DNA from: Gonocerus acuteangulatus
Taxonomy: Eukaryota; Arthropoda; Insecta; Hemiptera; Coreidae
DNA: 64,000 nucleotides
Assembly (NCBI GenBank): GCA_946811695.1
Contig: OX328124.1
Coordinates: 59,908,754-59,972,753, forward strand
Direction of reading: 5' to 3'
In this document: positions 1-11,476 of the stretch, in pieces
Position numbering within the stretch: position 1 is the stretch's first letter
Layout of the letters: each line of letters starts with the position of its first letter
Program-made: the position numbers and the translations under genes
Notes under the pieces: generated by a model
The model's database searches: none
What the model was told of the DNA's origin: nothing
What the model saw: the letters and a program-made list of their open reading frames with translations, nothing else

Positions 1-560
1 CTGGATTTAGTGTGCAAAAGTTTTTGGTGTGGTTGAAGCCCTGGCATCGTTGACACTGGATTAGGTCCTCTTTTCTTGTGTATAGAAGGCGTTTTAGGCT
101 AAATATTTCAGAATTATTGTCTGCTCGTTCGAGGTCAATGAAAAATAACGGTAGCGGGATTTTGGTGACTGGATGACGGACATTGTTGGCGTTTCTAACC
201 TTGAAACCTATTTCGTTCAGGGCGTTTTTTATTTCATGTTCTGGAGTGCTGGGGTGGAGGCGACGAGTTACAACTTTGTATGATTTGTCTTCTTTCAATT
301 GATAAGTAAAATATTGTAAATTTGATGTTTTTAGATACCTGATGATTTTTGTGTATTACTCTGAGTTACTTGGCTTGATAGTGAGTGTTTCTGAACGGGA
401 TCGGCAAGAGAATTCTGTTGGATCGACTTCTTTTTCAAGTTCTGTGCAAAACCTGATGAAATCGTTGATCCCCTTGACTTGGATTGGCGGAGTAATCTTT
501 CCTGGCTCTTCGATTTTTCCTCCATTCGAGTAGTGTCTTCGTCGTTGGGAGATATGGCTG
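1..560 (-). pseudogene. Jockey-clade retrotransposon gag-like ORF1, 3' part, runs off left edge
   Basis: Read on the minus strand from about 560 down to 1, one frame gives a gag-like segment. It starts with a Pro-Pro-Ile-x-Val-x-Gly-Ile-Asn-Asp-Phe block, continues with a basic region typical of the pre-C2HC domain of Jockey-type gag proteins, and ends in a retroviral-type zinc knuckle C-x2-C-x4-H-x4-C near 15-60. Such proteins bind the element RNA and form the ribonucleoprotein particle. One in-frame stop (TAA at about 352-354) interrupts it, and the N-terminal part (560-776) lies in another frame, so it is decayed. The partner ORF2 would lie to the left, outside the window. The reverse transcriptase at 1507-3025 is on the wrong side to belong to this copy. 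Family assignment is from recognised motifs. Confidence 0.72.
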
Positions 561-865
561 CGTATTTGTTCGGTTAAATGAATTGGTTGGTAGAGTTGCG
601 TTCTTTTGAATGGCGTGGGGCATTTTTAAATGTAGCCCGAGTAGTAGAAGATGACGCGAGAGACGTCTGGAACACGGATCGCTAAATTGTAATTTTTTTT
701 TCTGGGGTGAATTCATGGGCGAGTTCTCCTGGAAATGGTGCTGTCTTTTATAACTTGATTTTCTTTGCCCTCCCATAATGGACGGATTTGATCAGAATGC
801 CAAAATAAAAGAAAAAAAAAAAACAAATAAGTAAAGCGAATAAAAAAAAGAGGGAGAAAAAAATA

Positions 866-945
866 AGTCTCAGACCCGAGGATCGAACCGCAGTCCTCTG
901 AATCGTGAGTCCTTTACATATCCACTGGGCCAGAGAGAGAGAGCT
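866..945 (-). repeat. tRNA-related SINE head or tRNA pseudogene
   Basis: On the minus strand an A-box-like TGGCCCAGTGG and a B-box-like GGTTCGATCC lie at tRNA spacing, followed about 15 bases later by T-runs that could terminate RNA polymerase III. The D-arm and anticodon region resemble tRNA-Arg, but the anticodon and T stems pair poorly and the acceptor ends do not match well. A functional tRNA is unlikely; a SINE head or decayed tRNA copy fits better. It sits between two retrotransposon relics. Confidence 0.45.
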
Positions 946-1506
946 GGCAGTTGGTGCTGAAAATCTTGTTGAAGGCCTGAGTATTTGGCCAGCTGAAGGG
1001 GCAGCAAGGAGGGGGCGACTGGCCAATTCACCCAGCCCCCTACCACTAGCCTAGCTAGGGCAAGGGACTAATTGAGTGAAAAGTAAGTTTTCTTTACTTA
1101 TATTTCCGAGTCTTCTGCTGGATATTTTGTCCTGTGACTTCATACACTGGTACTCGAGTGTTAAGTCTCAAACATCGCCACTTTTCACAAAGAAAATCGA
1201 CGTATAATCACTCGAAATAACGACTTGAATAGGAGAGATATAAGATGCTGCGTGTCAGGCAATGGCTGCAACGCGACTCTTGCAAAAATTAAAAATGGAA
1301 AACTTCGGATACCCGAAAGTACCAAAAGTTTCAACTTTCGGGTTTTGTGCCCATGGAGACTTTTGTTCAGAAAGACGAGCATAGTTTCGTTCAATTTGAC
1401 CGAAACCCATTTTCCATTAGGAAAGGGCGGGGTCCGTTGGAAGGAGCCAACCATTGTTGGCACTTCCGGGGCTGTCTCAAAAAGTATTTCAATGATCATG
1501 ATACGG

Positions 1507-3025
1507 TTAGGTGAGTAAATTGTCTCGTGGCCAATGTCTCTTAAGCCCCCTGGGAGGATTGTCTAGATGGGATTGGGAAGATAAGGATAGACCTTTGGGA
1601 TTAGGATAGTAGAACAATTTGGAGTGGAACATTTGGAAATGGGTTTTAGCAAGGCCAAGGACAAATGGAATGTTAAGGTCATTGTGAAGGGTTTTGTTTG
1701 AGACGTAGAAAGGGGCATTTGCAATTTTACGGAGCACTTTTCACTGGAATGCCTGTATTCTGTTGATGTTGGAAGATTTTGCAGATCCCCAGAGTTCAAG
1801 TCCGTATGTCCATATTGGTCGAATGATTGTTTTGTATATCGTTAGTTTGTTCTGTATTGATGATTTAGATGAGGGTCCAGGGACTCGTCTAAGTAGTCCG
1901 TATTTTTTGTTCAGTTCTTATCTTTTCAGTCTCGTGTGAGGGTTCCATGTCAGTCGGCTGACAAGGTATAATCCTACATATCGTACCTAACTGGATACTG
2001 GTCGTGGAGTGTTTTCAGAAGGGCATCTCCGGTTAAGAGTGAATATTACCTGCTTACATTTTTCCGGGTTGATTTTTATTCTCCATATTTCACTCCACTG
2101 TTAAATAGCGGCAAAATGTTCCTGCAGGTGTTGGGATGCTACCGAGGGATCAGGGGAGTTAATAGGATGGCAGTATCGTCTGCGTAGGTTGTTTGTAGGG
2201 TTTGGGGGTGAGTGGGAATAGCCGCAGTGTAAAGGAGGAAAAGAGGAGGACCAATAATACTCCCTTGGGGGACTCCAACATTTATGGGCAGGTTGTGCCT
2301 TGTTTGACTTTGAAAGAGCTGTTTGACAGGTAGGGTTTGAGGATAAGAAAATAGGTGTGTGGAAGTATAAGTTTTACTTTGTAAAGTAATCCCGGGTGCC
2401 AACCCCGATCGAAAAAGAAAGGCTCTCGTGCAAAAACTCTTACGTTCAAGCGAGGAGGAAATTGAGTCTACGACTCGTAAACACTGTTGTATGGTGGAAT
2501 GCTGGAAGCGGAAACCAAATTGATGGTTGGGGATATTTTTCGAGGATTCTATGATAGGGAGGTTTCTTTTGTAAAGGAGTTTTTCGAAAATTTTGGACAT
2601 TAATGGGAGAAGGCTGATTGGTCGATAGGAAGAAGGGCAATCGGGAGGTTTACAGGGTTTGTGGATAACAATAACGACTGAGTGTTTCCAGGGATTCGGG
2701 AAATGGGTTGTTCTTAGGATTGAGTTATACAGGTATGTAAGGAATATAATGGCCTTCTGGGGGAGGTATTTGGGTATTGTGAAGGTGATAAGATCATAAC
2801 CGGGAGATTTCCTAGAGAGGTGTTTGATGATGTATTTTACTTCGGACGGATGGAAAGCTTTGGGAGAAAAGGACAAAGGTAAAGGAGAATTCAGGTAATC
2901 TTCGATATCTTCATCATGGGAAGGGTTCATTTGAAGATTAGGGGAAAATACTGTCGTTAGGTGTGTGGAGAGGAGGAGCGCCTTTTCTTCATCACTTCTG
3001 GCCCAGGTCCCATCGTTGCAAAAAA
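1507..3025 (-). pseudogene. Jockey-clade non-LTR retrotransposon ORF2 (reverse transcriptase), 5'-truncated and frameshifted
   Basis: The minus strand carries the reverse transcriptase of a Jockey-type element in several frames. Near 2960-3025 is the pre-RT stretch (Trp-Ala-Arg-Ser-Asp-Glu-Glu-Lys-Ala). At 2139-2930 is a 263-codon open piece with the finger/palm blocks, including Lys-Ser-Pro-Gly-Tyr-Asp, Ser-Tyr-Arg-Pro-Ile-Ser-Leu-Leu, Gly-Val-Pro-Gln-Gly-Ser and the active-site Tyr-Ala-Asp-Asp. The first catalytic Asp block (A-F-D-x-V-W) is missing: the frame breaks around 2340-2430, and a Trp-His-Pro-Gly-Leu-Leu-Tyr segment lies in another frame. The thumb and C-terminal region (Ile-Trp-Thr-Tyr-Gly-Leu-Glu-Leu-Trp-Gly; Lys-Val-Leu-Arg-Lys-Ile-Ala-Asn-Ala-Pro) follows with stops down to 1507. 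The endonuclease is absent. This is a dead 5'-truncated copy. Confidence 0.85.
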
Positions 3026-4301
3026 TTTTTCAAGGCTATTGTACGTAATTTCGGCATTATTCATGAAAAAAGAAGAAATACAAAACGAAAAAAAATTCAG
3101 TGGGATTGTGTAATTGGTATCAGTACACTTTTGGAAACAATTCTAATTAAATTGAGAATTTTATGAAACTTGTTTTAACTAAACAAATAAATCCTTCTTA
3201 AAAATTGACCATTATCTTCTAGTTTTCTATATTTTTATATATTATTCGCGCATGATGCCATGACAATGATTTTCGGATGAATAGATTATTGGCCTTAAGG
3301 ATGAGATTTAAAAATACAGTTATTAGAATTTATGAATGGCTATAAATATTTAAAAGTAAAAATGAAAATAAGGCATTATAAATGTAAAAAAGCGAATATT
3401 TACATCACAATGCAGTCATAATAAAATATCGAGTCATCATAAAAACAATAATAAATGTGTCGAAAGAATAATCTTATAATTAATTGCAACTATTATCGTG
3501 TAAATCTTCAAATTGTCAATAGAAAAGGACTGACTGTGGTAGAATAAGTGCGAGATAAGGGAGAGAAGTATTGAGCAAGGATTGGAGACCTCACACAATG
3601 GAAGCTATTAAAAATAATGGAGAATGCATTGGGAAATCGCCTTCCGCTGGCATTGTGACGGGGTGTCACCAGCAGCGGAGATAGTCTCTTGTGGTAGGCA
3701 AGTCAGTACTCTGTCGGGCAAAGATTTCTTGGGATATCAAACTAATTATTTATTTATATTGCATCGACTGTCAAAGTTAATAGCTCTGATTTATGCCTGC
3801 TACTCTTTCTAAACTTATATTTTACTGAATGATAGGTCCTTCGGACAGAAGGATAGGTCTATCACTGGAAGGTAGATTCATCACTGAAAGATCGGTATAT
3901 CACTGAAGGATCTTCTACAGCCATGATTCCTCTATTCTGTGAAGGTGCCAAATGCACAAAGTCCATTAATCCAACTACAGAGACAACACCAGGACGTAAC
4001 TGACTATTCATATTTTTTACTTTGTTTACAAATGGATACAAATAAGATAAAATATATTTTCGGGATGTAAAATGAGCAAATAATTTATTTCCTTTTACTT
4101 AAAGCTTCTAGAAATTTTCGAAATCGACTACCTCTTCGAATCCCCTATCGTACAACAGTTTCTTTCTCAAGGCAACACATAAAATTAAAATTGTTTGACT
4201 CTTATAAAAATTCAATTTCCTATGTAGAAAACAAGGTATTTTATTATTATTATTTAGTAGTTTAAATACATTTTAATTATTCGTTATTTGTAATTTGTAT
4301 A

Positions 4302-4304
<3 letters not shown>
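3026..4304. other. AT-rich intergenic stretch with a short degenerate tandem repeat
   Basis: No convincing coding sequence. At about 3826-3920 an imperfect ~20-base motif around ATCACTGAAGGAT is repeated four to five times. The rest is AT-rich unique-looking DNA. Confidence 0.4.
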
Positions 4305-4382
<78 letters not shown>

Positions 4383-4397
4383 ATATATATACACACA
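4305..4397. repeat. (TA)n microsatellite with short CA end
   Basis: About 85 bases of nearly uninterrupted TA dinucleotide, ending in a short CACACA. Short ORFs through it are artefacts. Confidence 0.97.
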
Positions 4398-4802
4398 CTT
4401 CGTATATCGATGGGGAACCGAAAAACTAAGTCAAAAAGTCCTTTAACGATTTTCTCGTTTTCGCTTCGTTTTCGAGAAAAACTCAAGTGTTTTTTTTTTG
4501 TTAGAAAATTTGACGTTTAAACGAAGCGTTGTACGAAAAAACACCTTGATACAAAAGTTGCAGCTTATTAAATTATATTTAGGATGAGACCAAGTTCAGC
4601 TTGAATATTTTATGAGACAATCGTGTTTGAATAACCATAGGATGGATATTTTGTTCCATAGAGAGTTAGACATTTTTCCTGCCATAGGCGTAGGTCTTTT
4701 TTTTAGCCCCCCTTTTTTATTGTAGGAAACCCAATGGACCAATAGTTTGGCATATACCTTGCAAGAAAGTAAAAAAAAAAAAAAATTCGTTAATGAGTAC
4801 AA

Positions 4803-4905
4803 CCTCAACAGCTTTTAATACATTCTATTTTATTAGAAACATATCAACAATTCTTTTTACATTGGAATCTCAATAGCTACATATCCTTCAGAAAGTGCTA
4901 ATACC
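4803..4905. repeat. Dispersed repeat family B fragment
   Basis: It ends with CCTTCAGAAAGTGCTAA after a TAGCTACAT block. The same blocks occur at about 9105-9170, 41020-41056 and, in both orientations, at 61640-61690. Three of the four sites lie next to (TA)n tracts. Confidence 0.5.
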
Positions 4906-5828
4906 TTTCTGGTCTAATTCATGCTAATTATTGAAGGCATAAAAATAACAAGTTTGGCGGACAACTGTTAAAGCTTTCCAAACAAATAGTTAGTTAATAT
5001 GTTTTGTGCTTCTGGTTCTGACCTCAATTTCGAATATCTCCTCTAATTGCCTATAAAAATAGCTATTTAGATGTCTGGAGCTTCGGACCATATTTACGCG
5101 AAATAGCCTTCAAACTTTGTCACATTCTTTTTGTGAAGTGCAATTTATGTGAAAAGTAGATATGAGATATTCGTGTAGGGCACCCATAAAAATGCCGGTC
5201 ATTCAAATGTCTAAGAATTGATGTACTATACATAAGAACGTAAGATGTCCCATTTAATACGGCCTAAACACATTTTGTGACCGAACGTTTGATGTGGGAA
5301 ACAAATACCTATTTGACGTTTGAATTAGGCCTATGTGCCTGACTCTAACTCAAATGTTGGGCTCGCATTTGACCAGTGTGTTTAGTTACTCTATGTTAAA
5401 CACTGTAAACATTTATATCAATGAGTTTGGCCTTAACTTCATTTTAATTGAAACATTGCTTTTTTCTTCGTTTATTGAGGTAGTTTAAGATGAAATAACA
5501 AAATAATTTGATCTTATTTTTACAGAACGGATCTAATAAAAACATTCAAAGTAATTGATTAAGAGGCTTTAATTGTAACCATTTTTATAATTTTTAGGGC
5601 GTTTCCTCCGAAACCCTAAAAAGAAAAGGGGTGTTATAACCTAAATTTTTGATTTAGGTTTTTTGTCAATTAGCTCTTTTTATGCTTACACAGGAAATGA
5701 TACTTATACTTTTAGCCAAACTTGTTACGCCTGTGCTCCCATTCAAGCTCTACTGCTTCAACATAAAACCTATTTGCAGAGCTTGGCATAATGTTTCTAG
5801 TACACAGTCTCAGTCCCGTGTTATGAAT
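4906..5828. other. Intergenic, no feature seen
   Basis: AT-rich sequence with no ORF, tandem array or recognised repeat. Confidence 0.4.
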
Positions 5829-6167
5829 ATTATTTTTTTTTTATTTATATGATTTAAGAGCTAGCAACTAGGCGATTAGCTCTATAAACACGTAGAGTGC
5901 AAACAAAATAAAAGGTTTAGCACATCAAAAATAAAACATTTAAATAAAAAATTAAATAACTGAATCTATCAACTATACAAGAAAAAAAAGGGCAAAAAGA
6001 GAAAAAAAAATAGAATAATAAAAATACCAAACAGAAAGGTCAACTATAAAATAAAAAACAGATAAGTAATAAATTATTTTTAATAAACTAAATATTTTCC
6101 CTTTATTTTATACAAATAAAATTGAATTATAAAATTAATTTTAACATAATTCAAATTTTACGTTTTT
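5829..6167 (-). repeat. 3' UTR and poly(A) end of the LINE at 6168-6980, with 3' stem-loop
   Basis: On the minus strand, after the ORF stop, comes an A/T-rich 3' UTR, then a stem-loop at 5858-5882 (stem GAGCTA/TAGCTC, 13-base loop), a short spacer and an A-run at 5831-5842. A stem-loop followed by poly(A) is the usual layout at a LINE 3' end, where the reverse transcriptase recognises its RNA. The loop contains a GGCGAT/ATCGCC core shared with stem-loops at 10997, 23327, 29688, 35787 and 63359. Confidence 0.6.
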
Positions 6168-6980
6168 CTATATTCTAATTTTTATGTGTTTTAAAAAGTC
6201 TAAAATAATAGATATGTGTGGGCTACCATCTGTCAAAAGTTCGTACATATCATGTGGCATGTTGATGTTTTCACGTTTCCTGCAGTCTGTTAGTAAGTGT
6301 TTTAATGTTAATGTCTTATTGCATTCTCTACATAGTGGTATGTCTTGTTTTGTCATTAAGTAAGAGTGAGTTAGTAGTGTATGTCCTATTCTAAGTCTTG
6401 TAAGGACTACTTCTTCTCTCCGGCAGCTTCTATAGCTGGAGTTCCATGGTTTTATGAATGGCTTTATCTCCCGAAGCTTGTTTTCATTTAAAGATAACCA
6501 TTCAGCCTGCCATTTATTGAGTACGTGAGCCCTTACAACCTGTTTCATGTCGGGTTCTGTAACCAGTAAAAAGTCTTCAGTGCGACGTCTTGTAGCTAGC
6601 TTTGCTAGGATGTCTACGTCAGTCGTTCTAAGTAAATTATAATGCCCTGGTAGCCACAGCATAGTGATCCCAATGTTATTATGTTGTAATGTGTTTATCT
6701 GTTCAAGAATATCTGTGACAATTGGATGAGTGTTATAAATGTCTGTGAGGGAGAACAAAGAACTTAAAGAATCTGTGAATAGGGTGATGTGTTTCTGTGT
6801 AGTGATGGACATATTTGACAGGGCTAGGTAAATCGCGAAGAGCTCGGCAGTATAAATGCTTGAAGCATTTGCTAGTTTTGCCTGAAATGCTTTGTCTTCC
6901 ACGATTGCTGCTGAACCAGTGCCACTGCTTGTTTTTGAGCCATCGGTATAAATACTATATGCTCCCACATAATTTGTCAT
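6168..6980 (-). pseudogene. Non-LTR retrotransposon ORF2 C-terminus: RNase H domain plus CCHC zinc knuckle
   Basis: This 270-codon uninterrupted ORF matches the end of a non-LTR retrotransposon polyprotein. An RNase H fold occupies roughly residues 8-130, with the expected acidic residues D13 (Tyr-Thr-Asp-Gly-Ser), E46 (Thr-Ala-Glu-Leu), D70 (Phe-Thr-Asp-Ser) and D123, and a Leu-Pro-Gly-His motif before the last one. A C-terminal knuckle C217-x2-C220-x7-H228-x4-C233 follows. RNase H removes the RNA strand during target-primed reverse transcription. The upstream reverse transcriptase is missing: a stop precedes the first Met and family A begins at about 7058. It is therefore a 5'-truncated copy, but the open frame suggests a fairly young one. 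A clade such as I, R1 or LOA is plausible; I cannot assign it. Confidence 0.85.
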
Positions 6981-7057
6981 GATAGCATTTATTTAATGTT
7001 TATAAATGTGGTGAGAGTGTGGATTGTTTTTATTGTGTTTTGATAGTGAAATATCAA

Positions 7058-7195
7058 TTTTAGCGCGGTTCCTCCCTCCCCCATAGGGAGGAACCCCGCT
7101 TATAAGGTTGATACAATGAAACAATCCGAAAGTGCCGACTAGAAAATTTCGCGTTTCAGAACCCCTAGAGACCGAAAATAACGGTGGTTCAAATT

Positions 7196-7288
<93 letters not shown>

Positions 7289-8670
7289 CTGTTCGCTCAT
7301 TTCTGGCTTACCTAATGGTCCGATTGTGATGAAATTTGGTACAAAAATCCGTCGTCCAATTTGAAAGGTCATGTTCGTTAACCAGCAAAATCCGCCTACT
7401 GGGAGATGGCGTTTGGGGCGAAATTCGCGCAAAAAAAATCGTAACGCTTACGTTTTTGAGTTCATAAGCTTCTAAGTACTCGTTTTATATGATTCCTGGG
7501 CTAGGAAAACGAATGAAATAATTTTCAAGGCGATAGCTTTAACCGTTTTCGAGAAAATTGGAAAAATATTTTTTGAATACCGTATTTGGTTTGGGTACTT
7601 AGAATCATGGGATTCAGTTGAAACAGTTTCTGCATGTTCTACTTTCATCAAAACTAATATGTTGAAATTTTGGTTACGTTTGGAGTTAAGGAAGGGTTAG
7701 AATAAAATATTTTAAAAACAGACATAAAAAGTTTTAGTAACTTTGTTTACTTTCCTTAATATCTCGAAAACGGTTGAGAATCTTGGTAAACGGAAGAATA
7801 CCATTAGAAAGCTCATTAAATGCTCTAAACAAAAGGTTCTAATGAAAGTTTTGATTAGGCGATGTCAATCGGAGAAATAAGAGCTTAAAACTTTAAAGTA
7901 ATTGATTTCGCTTATTCGAACTGTTCTTTTTGTCTGTTTTTTATTCCATGTTATTTTTTAATTGCTTATTGTTGGATGATGTATTTGAAAATAAAACAGG
8001 TTAAGAAAAATAAGAAAAACAATTTAATGTTAGAGATATGGATTTCCAAGATATATAGCTTTTCAACTGCCTAGCGTCCTTCCTAGGGAGGGTTGTTTGT
8101 CTTTGATTTTGGTACTTAGAATTATGGGATACAGTTGAAACATTTTCTGCATGTTCGAGTTTCATCAACACTAATATGTTTAAATTTTTGTTACGTTTAG
8201 AGTAAAGGAAGGGTTAGAATAAAATATTTTATTAACAGACAAAAAAGGTTTTGGTAACTTTGTATAATTTCGTTAGTATCTCGAAAACCGTTGACAATCT
8301 TGTGAAGCGGAAGATTACCATTCGGAAGCTTACTAAATGCTCTACAAAAAAAATAACAAAAACAATTTATTGTTAGAAATATAGATTTCCAAGATTCCAA
8401 GACCTTGTCACTAGCGGGTCCGTTTCTAGTGTAGCCGACCCTTCCAGGTAAGATTGTAAATCATGACCTTTCAAGACTTTACTACTCACAGGAATGGCGT
8501 TAGTGACCTTAAGGGTTGAGACGCCATTATAATAATTAATTAAAAAAAAAGACTGGTGGAACCAAAATAATAACTGCTTCTATTTTAATCTTTCCAAAAT
8601 AGACTAGGGATATGAACGGAACCGCGCTAAGATGATGCAGTTCCTGCGAGACGGACTTTTTTAAGTTCTT
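7058..8670 (+). mobile_element. Family A repeat, copy A1 (best full-length copy)
   Basis: It begins TAGCGCGGTTCC (7061-7072) and carries the inverse GGAACCGCGCTA at 8618-8629. The left end folds into an 11-bp perfect GC-rich stem (7067-7077 with 7085-7095). Inside are a (TA)n tract (7201-7284), blocks such as GATGAAATTTGGTACAAAAA, and an internal duplication (7585-7830 resembles 8095-8345). The right end continues into a conserved GATGATGCAGTTCCTGCGAG tail and a T-run, also seen at 11250 and, inverted, at 53040. No transposase ORF is present, so it looks non-autonomous. DNA transposon versus Helitron-like origin is unresolved. Confidence 0.6.
7201..7284. repeat. (TA)n microsatellite inside family A1
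   Basis: Interrupted only by TG and TTT. The equivalent position in copy A3 (26335-26354) also has TA repeats. Confidence 0.95.
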
Positions 8671-8865
8671 TGTTCTCCATGGAGGTTGTGATAGTGTTTT
8701 AAAAACATGTACTGATGTTTGTAATATATTGGAGTGACGGGTGTACTCTAAAATTCTGATGTTCAATGGTCTTTACAAAGTTGTATTTGTATATCTGGTA
8801 TGAAGTTGATTAAATAAAATGTTTTTTGTACAAAAGAAATTTTGCGATTTTAGTGTTATGAATAG

Positions 8866-9046
8866 TCTATACATATAATAAAATTCTGACGGATTGCTGT
8901 CTGTACATGTAAGATGGGAAAATACTAATGGGACCTTCATCAACGCAATAGTACCCAAAACAATGATTTTTAGAACAATGTTTGTCTGTTATATATTATA
9001 TATATAATATATATATGTATATAAAATGTTTTATATTATAAAACAT
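8866..9046 (+). mobile_element. Possible Helitron 5' end fragment
   Basis: The sequence starts TCTATACATATAATAAAATT and continues with a TGACGG..TGTCTGTACATG block. This resembles the TC-initiated 5' termini of many animal Helitrons. Only the end is recognisable; it runs into TA-rich sequence by about 8990 with no Rep/helicase coding. Confidence 0.4.
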
Positions 9047-9175
9047 TTTAACGGGAGTTATTTCCGGTACCTAGTAGGTAGGTTCGATGATGATGTAAAG
9101 AAATATATCAAAATTTCTTTTATGAGGCAACCTCAAAAGCTACATTCCTTCGAAAAGTGCTAACGTATATTTAAA
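9047..9175. repeat. Dispersed repeat family B copy
   Basis: Starts AACGGGAGTTATTTCCGG after a TA-rich tract and ends with the CTACATTCCTTCGAAAAGTGCTAA block. It is similar in order to 40943-41056. Confidence 0.5.
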
Positions 9176-9579
9176 AGCTAAAACGGGGTTTCATAAATTA
9201 TTAATCAATTTCATGGCGTATTTACTATAAACCCAAGCAAACTACGAACATAAACTGGCTGATGTATTCTACGGCAGCTATTTACTGGACATAACAACAA
9301 TCTGTTATTATCCAAGTAGCCTTGTAATCCTTTCCTATGCCTTAGTATTGACTACTCAAGGCGACAATCGTTAATAAAGTGACTTGACATTCTCGCCTAT
9401 CACCTTGAATAGCCCTACTCTAATATCTATTATGTTATCCTGGCTAACGTTGTAGATTCATGTCTACACCGACATACACAAATGGTTTTTTGGCGAAAAT
9501 CTGCTATAGAGCAATGAATTATTCATTTAACTGTTGTTACTATCACTGACAGTATTTAGAACTTTACTACTAACTAGTA

Positions 9580-9790
9580 TAGAGCATTTGGGGGTATGGA
9601 ATACTAACAATCTAGAACCTGGATTAGTTAGCCAACTAAAACGCTATTACACCAAAAAAAATTTTTTTTTCTGACCTAAGTGATCTTATTTAACTTATTT
9701 TTAAGGGTATGACACATTTTGACCAATTAAATCAAAATTTCCCCATGATAGATTACGACTCGCCTTAGTACTCATGGCCACCGGGCATAC
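9580..9790 (+). repeat. Dispersed repeat family C copy
   Basis: GGGTATGGAATACTAACAAT, then a TGATCTTATTTAA block, then TCAAAATTT. The same order is found at 34440-34600, where the copy ends in a long G-run and a C-run. Confidence 0.55.
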
Positions 9791-9936
9791 AAAAATTCAA
9801 AATAAACATTGATAGGTCTATTTTTTTATTTGTAATGAACAACTTACTCAACTATTAATTTCTTATTTAATTTTGCTCTAAATTTAACCAGCAACTAACC
9901 GATCGATTATGTTATTTTTACAGCATATGTTCCTCA

Positions 9937-10119
9937 TTAATTACTCATAATATCATTAACTATTTCTGAGAAAAGGCGATTCCAAAATTTGCTTTCCTTG
10001 TTTGCTCTATAATAAGCCTGACTGCGCTGGTAGCTTGTGTAGGGGGCAATATACCTTCTATCTGCTCCTCTTTCTAAGGTCCCGACACCGTTAATGCCAT
10101 AAAGCTCGCAAAATGACAT
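9937..10119 (-). CDS. Unrecognised 60-codon ORF fragment abutting a MITE
   Basis: The composition is balanced and protein-like, rich in charged and aromatic residues with few low-complexity runs. Its start codon lies exactly at the edge of the MITE at 10119. It may be a piece of a longer reading frame split by that insertion, or a chance ORF. No family is recognised and no splice or promoter signal is convincing. Confidence 0.2.
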   Translation of the reverse strand: MSFCELYGINGVGTLERGADRRYIAPYTSYQRSQAYYRANKESKFWNRLFSEIVNDIMSN

Positions 10120-10370
10120 CGTCGATACAAATGCAAACTAACGAATATGAAAAAATGCGTCTTTCACTGTCCATCTTTAATAATTTCTGCTGGACTTATT
10201 TACGGCAAATTCTTCAATCTGACTTCACTCTATTAAAGGAAAAGTATTCCACTATCAAAAGGTCAAATCTGCCGAATATTTGACTGTCCAAAAAAAAGTT
10301 ATGAATAAATACTTTTCCACTCTGAAAAGTGGTGATTTTCATATTCGTTAGTTTGCTTTTGTATCGACGA
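10119..10370 (+). mobile_element. MITE family D, copy 1
   Basis: Terminal inverted repeats begin TCGTCGATAC and continue for about 30 bases (CAAATGCAAACTAACGAATA). The 252-bp element has no ORF. A second copy in the opposite orientation lies at 63689-63949, which shows mobility rather than chance. The target duplication is not clear. Confidence 0.82.
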
Positions 10371-10666
10371 CATGACTGACATTAGAAATTAAACTCAAAC
10401 AAGCTGATATTAAACTAAAACAAGCTGTTTACCTTAGTTATTAATTTTTTTTAAATTGTTTGCCTTATTTTTTAATTGGTTGCTAGTATTTTGATTGCAT
10501 TTTTTTGAACAAAACAAGGCAAGTTAAAGAGAAGCGTGTTTGTATTTTGTCTTGATTTATAGAGCTTTGCTTTAGAATGAGAGCCGGATTGTGTAATTTC
10601 CGATTCTAGCTACTGTCGGTTTCCCAGACGCCTTAATATCGCTTTTATTCGAGATTTGAATTTTCA

Positions 10667-10671
<5 letters not shown>

Positions 10672-10717
<46 letters not shown>
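10672..10717. repeat. (TA)n microsatellite
   Basis: About 46 bases of TA repeats followed by A-rich AAAAAGC repeats. Confidence 0.97.
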
Positions 10718-10721
<4 letters not shown>

Positions 10722-10996
10722 GCAAAAAAAAAGCAAAAAAAAAGCTTTTCAAATGACACTATAAATAAATATTATAAATAAATAAATAAAATGGTAAAAA
10801 ATATTCTTCTTCTTTATTAAAAAATAAATAGTACGCATCTGACGATAATAATAAATATAAATTAAATTAAAAGTCTCCGTGTCCAATTCACCATACAAAC
10901 ACCACTGAGAGCCACTGTGCACCGAAAATGCACTGATTTCGGGGAACACAAAAGAATGCTTAAAATCAACACGAGGTACTGCACAACAGCTAATTC

Positions 10997-11066
10997 ACGG
11001 CGCTAATGGCCAAGATTTGTCGATGCGCCGTAAAAAAAAAAAGAAAACAAAAAACAAAAAAAAAAC
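10997..11066 (+). repeat. Orphan SINE/LINE-type 3' stem-loop with A-rich tail
   Basis: The 7-bp stem ACGGCGC/GCGCCGT (10997-11003 with 11025-11031) encloses a TAATGGCC..AGAT..TCGAT loop and is followed by an A-rich tail to about 11066. It matches the 3' end of the tRNA-SINE at 35787-35818. No clear pol III promoter is visible in the 150 bases upstream, so the 5' part may be truncated. Confidence 0.6.
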
Positions 11067-11239
11067 AGCTAATTCATTACCCGCGCAAGTAATCAATCAT
11101 TAATTTACTAATTAGCGAGTTGAAGGTAGTGGTTTGAAAATAATAGATTTACCGCGAGCTTGGAGGGCGAGTCTCGGCAGTTAGTGCAGTGGAAGGTTAT
11201 TGTGCGTCAGGTTAAGTGTGGCTGCTACAACACTAAAGA

Positions 11240-11300
11240 TGTGAATTGAACCGCGCTAAGGTGATGCAGTTCCTGCAAGTCGGACTTCTTTTTTGTCTTT
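11240..11300 (+). repeat. Family A terminal fragment (A7)
   Basis: GAACCGCGCTAAGGTGATGC, then AGTTCCTGCAAGTCGGACTT and a T-run, matches the right end of A1 at 8617-8665. Confidence 0.6.
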
Positions 11301-11448
11301 TATATTAGGGATAGGAAGCCAGGCAGCCTTGAGTGCTAAAGCTTGAGCACTGCTTGCTCTATTCCCACTATTCTTTCGAAAAAAGAAAAGGTATCAACCT
11401 TATCCTAGCTAGAAGGGGGTGGTGTCCTATAGATAACCCGTCCTAAAG

Positions 11449-11476
11449 ATTTCCGTTACTTATAAGTAACGGAAAT
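11449..11476. repeat. Perfect 28-bp palindrome
   Basis: ATTTCCGTTACTTA is followed immediately by its exact reverse complement. It lies next to a TAGATAACCCGT block that recurs at about 17820. Confidence 0.85.

Noticed and set aside
866..945. Functional tRNA-Arg gene
   Set aside because: A and B boxes are present but stems pair poorly and the anticodon arm is not convincing; kept only as tRNA-related.
7061..7100. Family A hairpin end as a Helitron terminus
   Set aside because: Hairpin plus CTAA fits loosely, but the following base is A or G in all copies instead of T, and inverse termini suggest another class.
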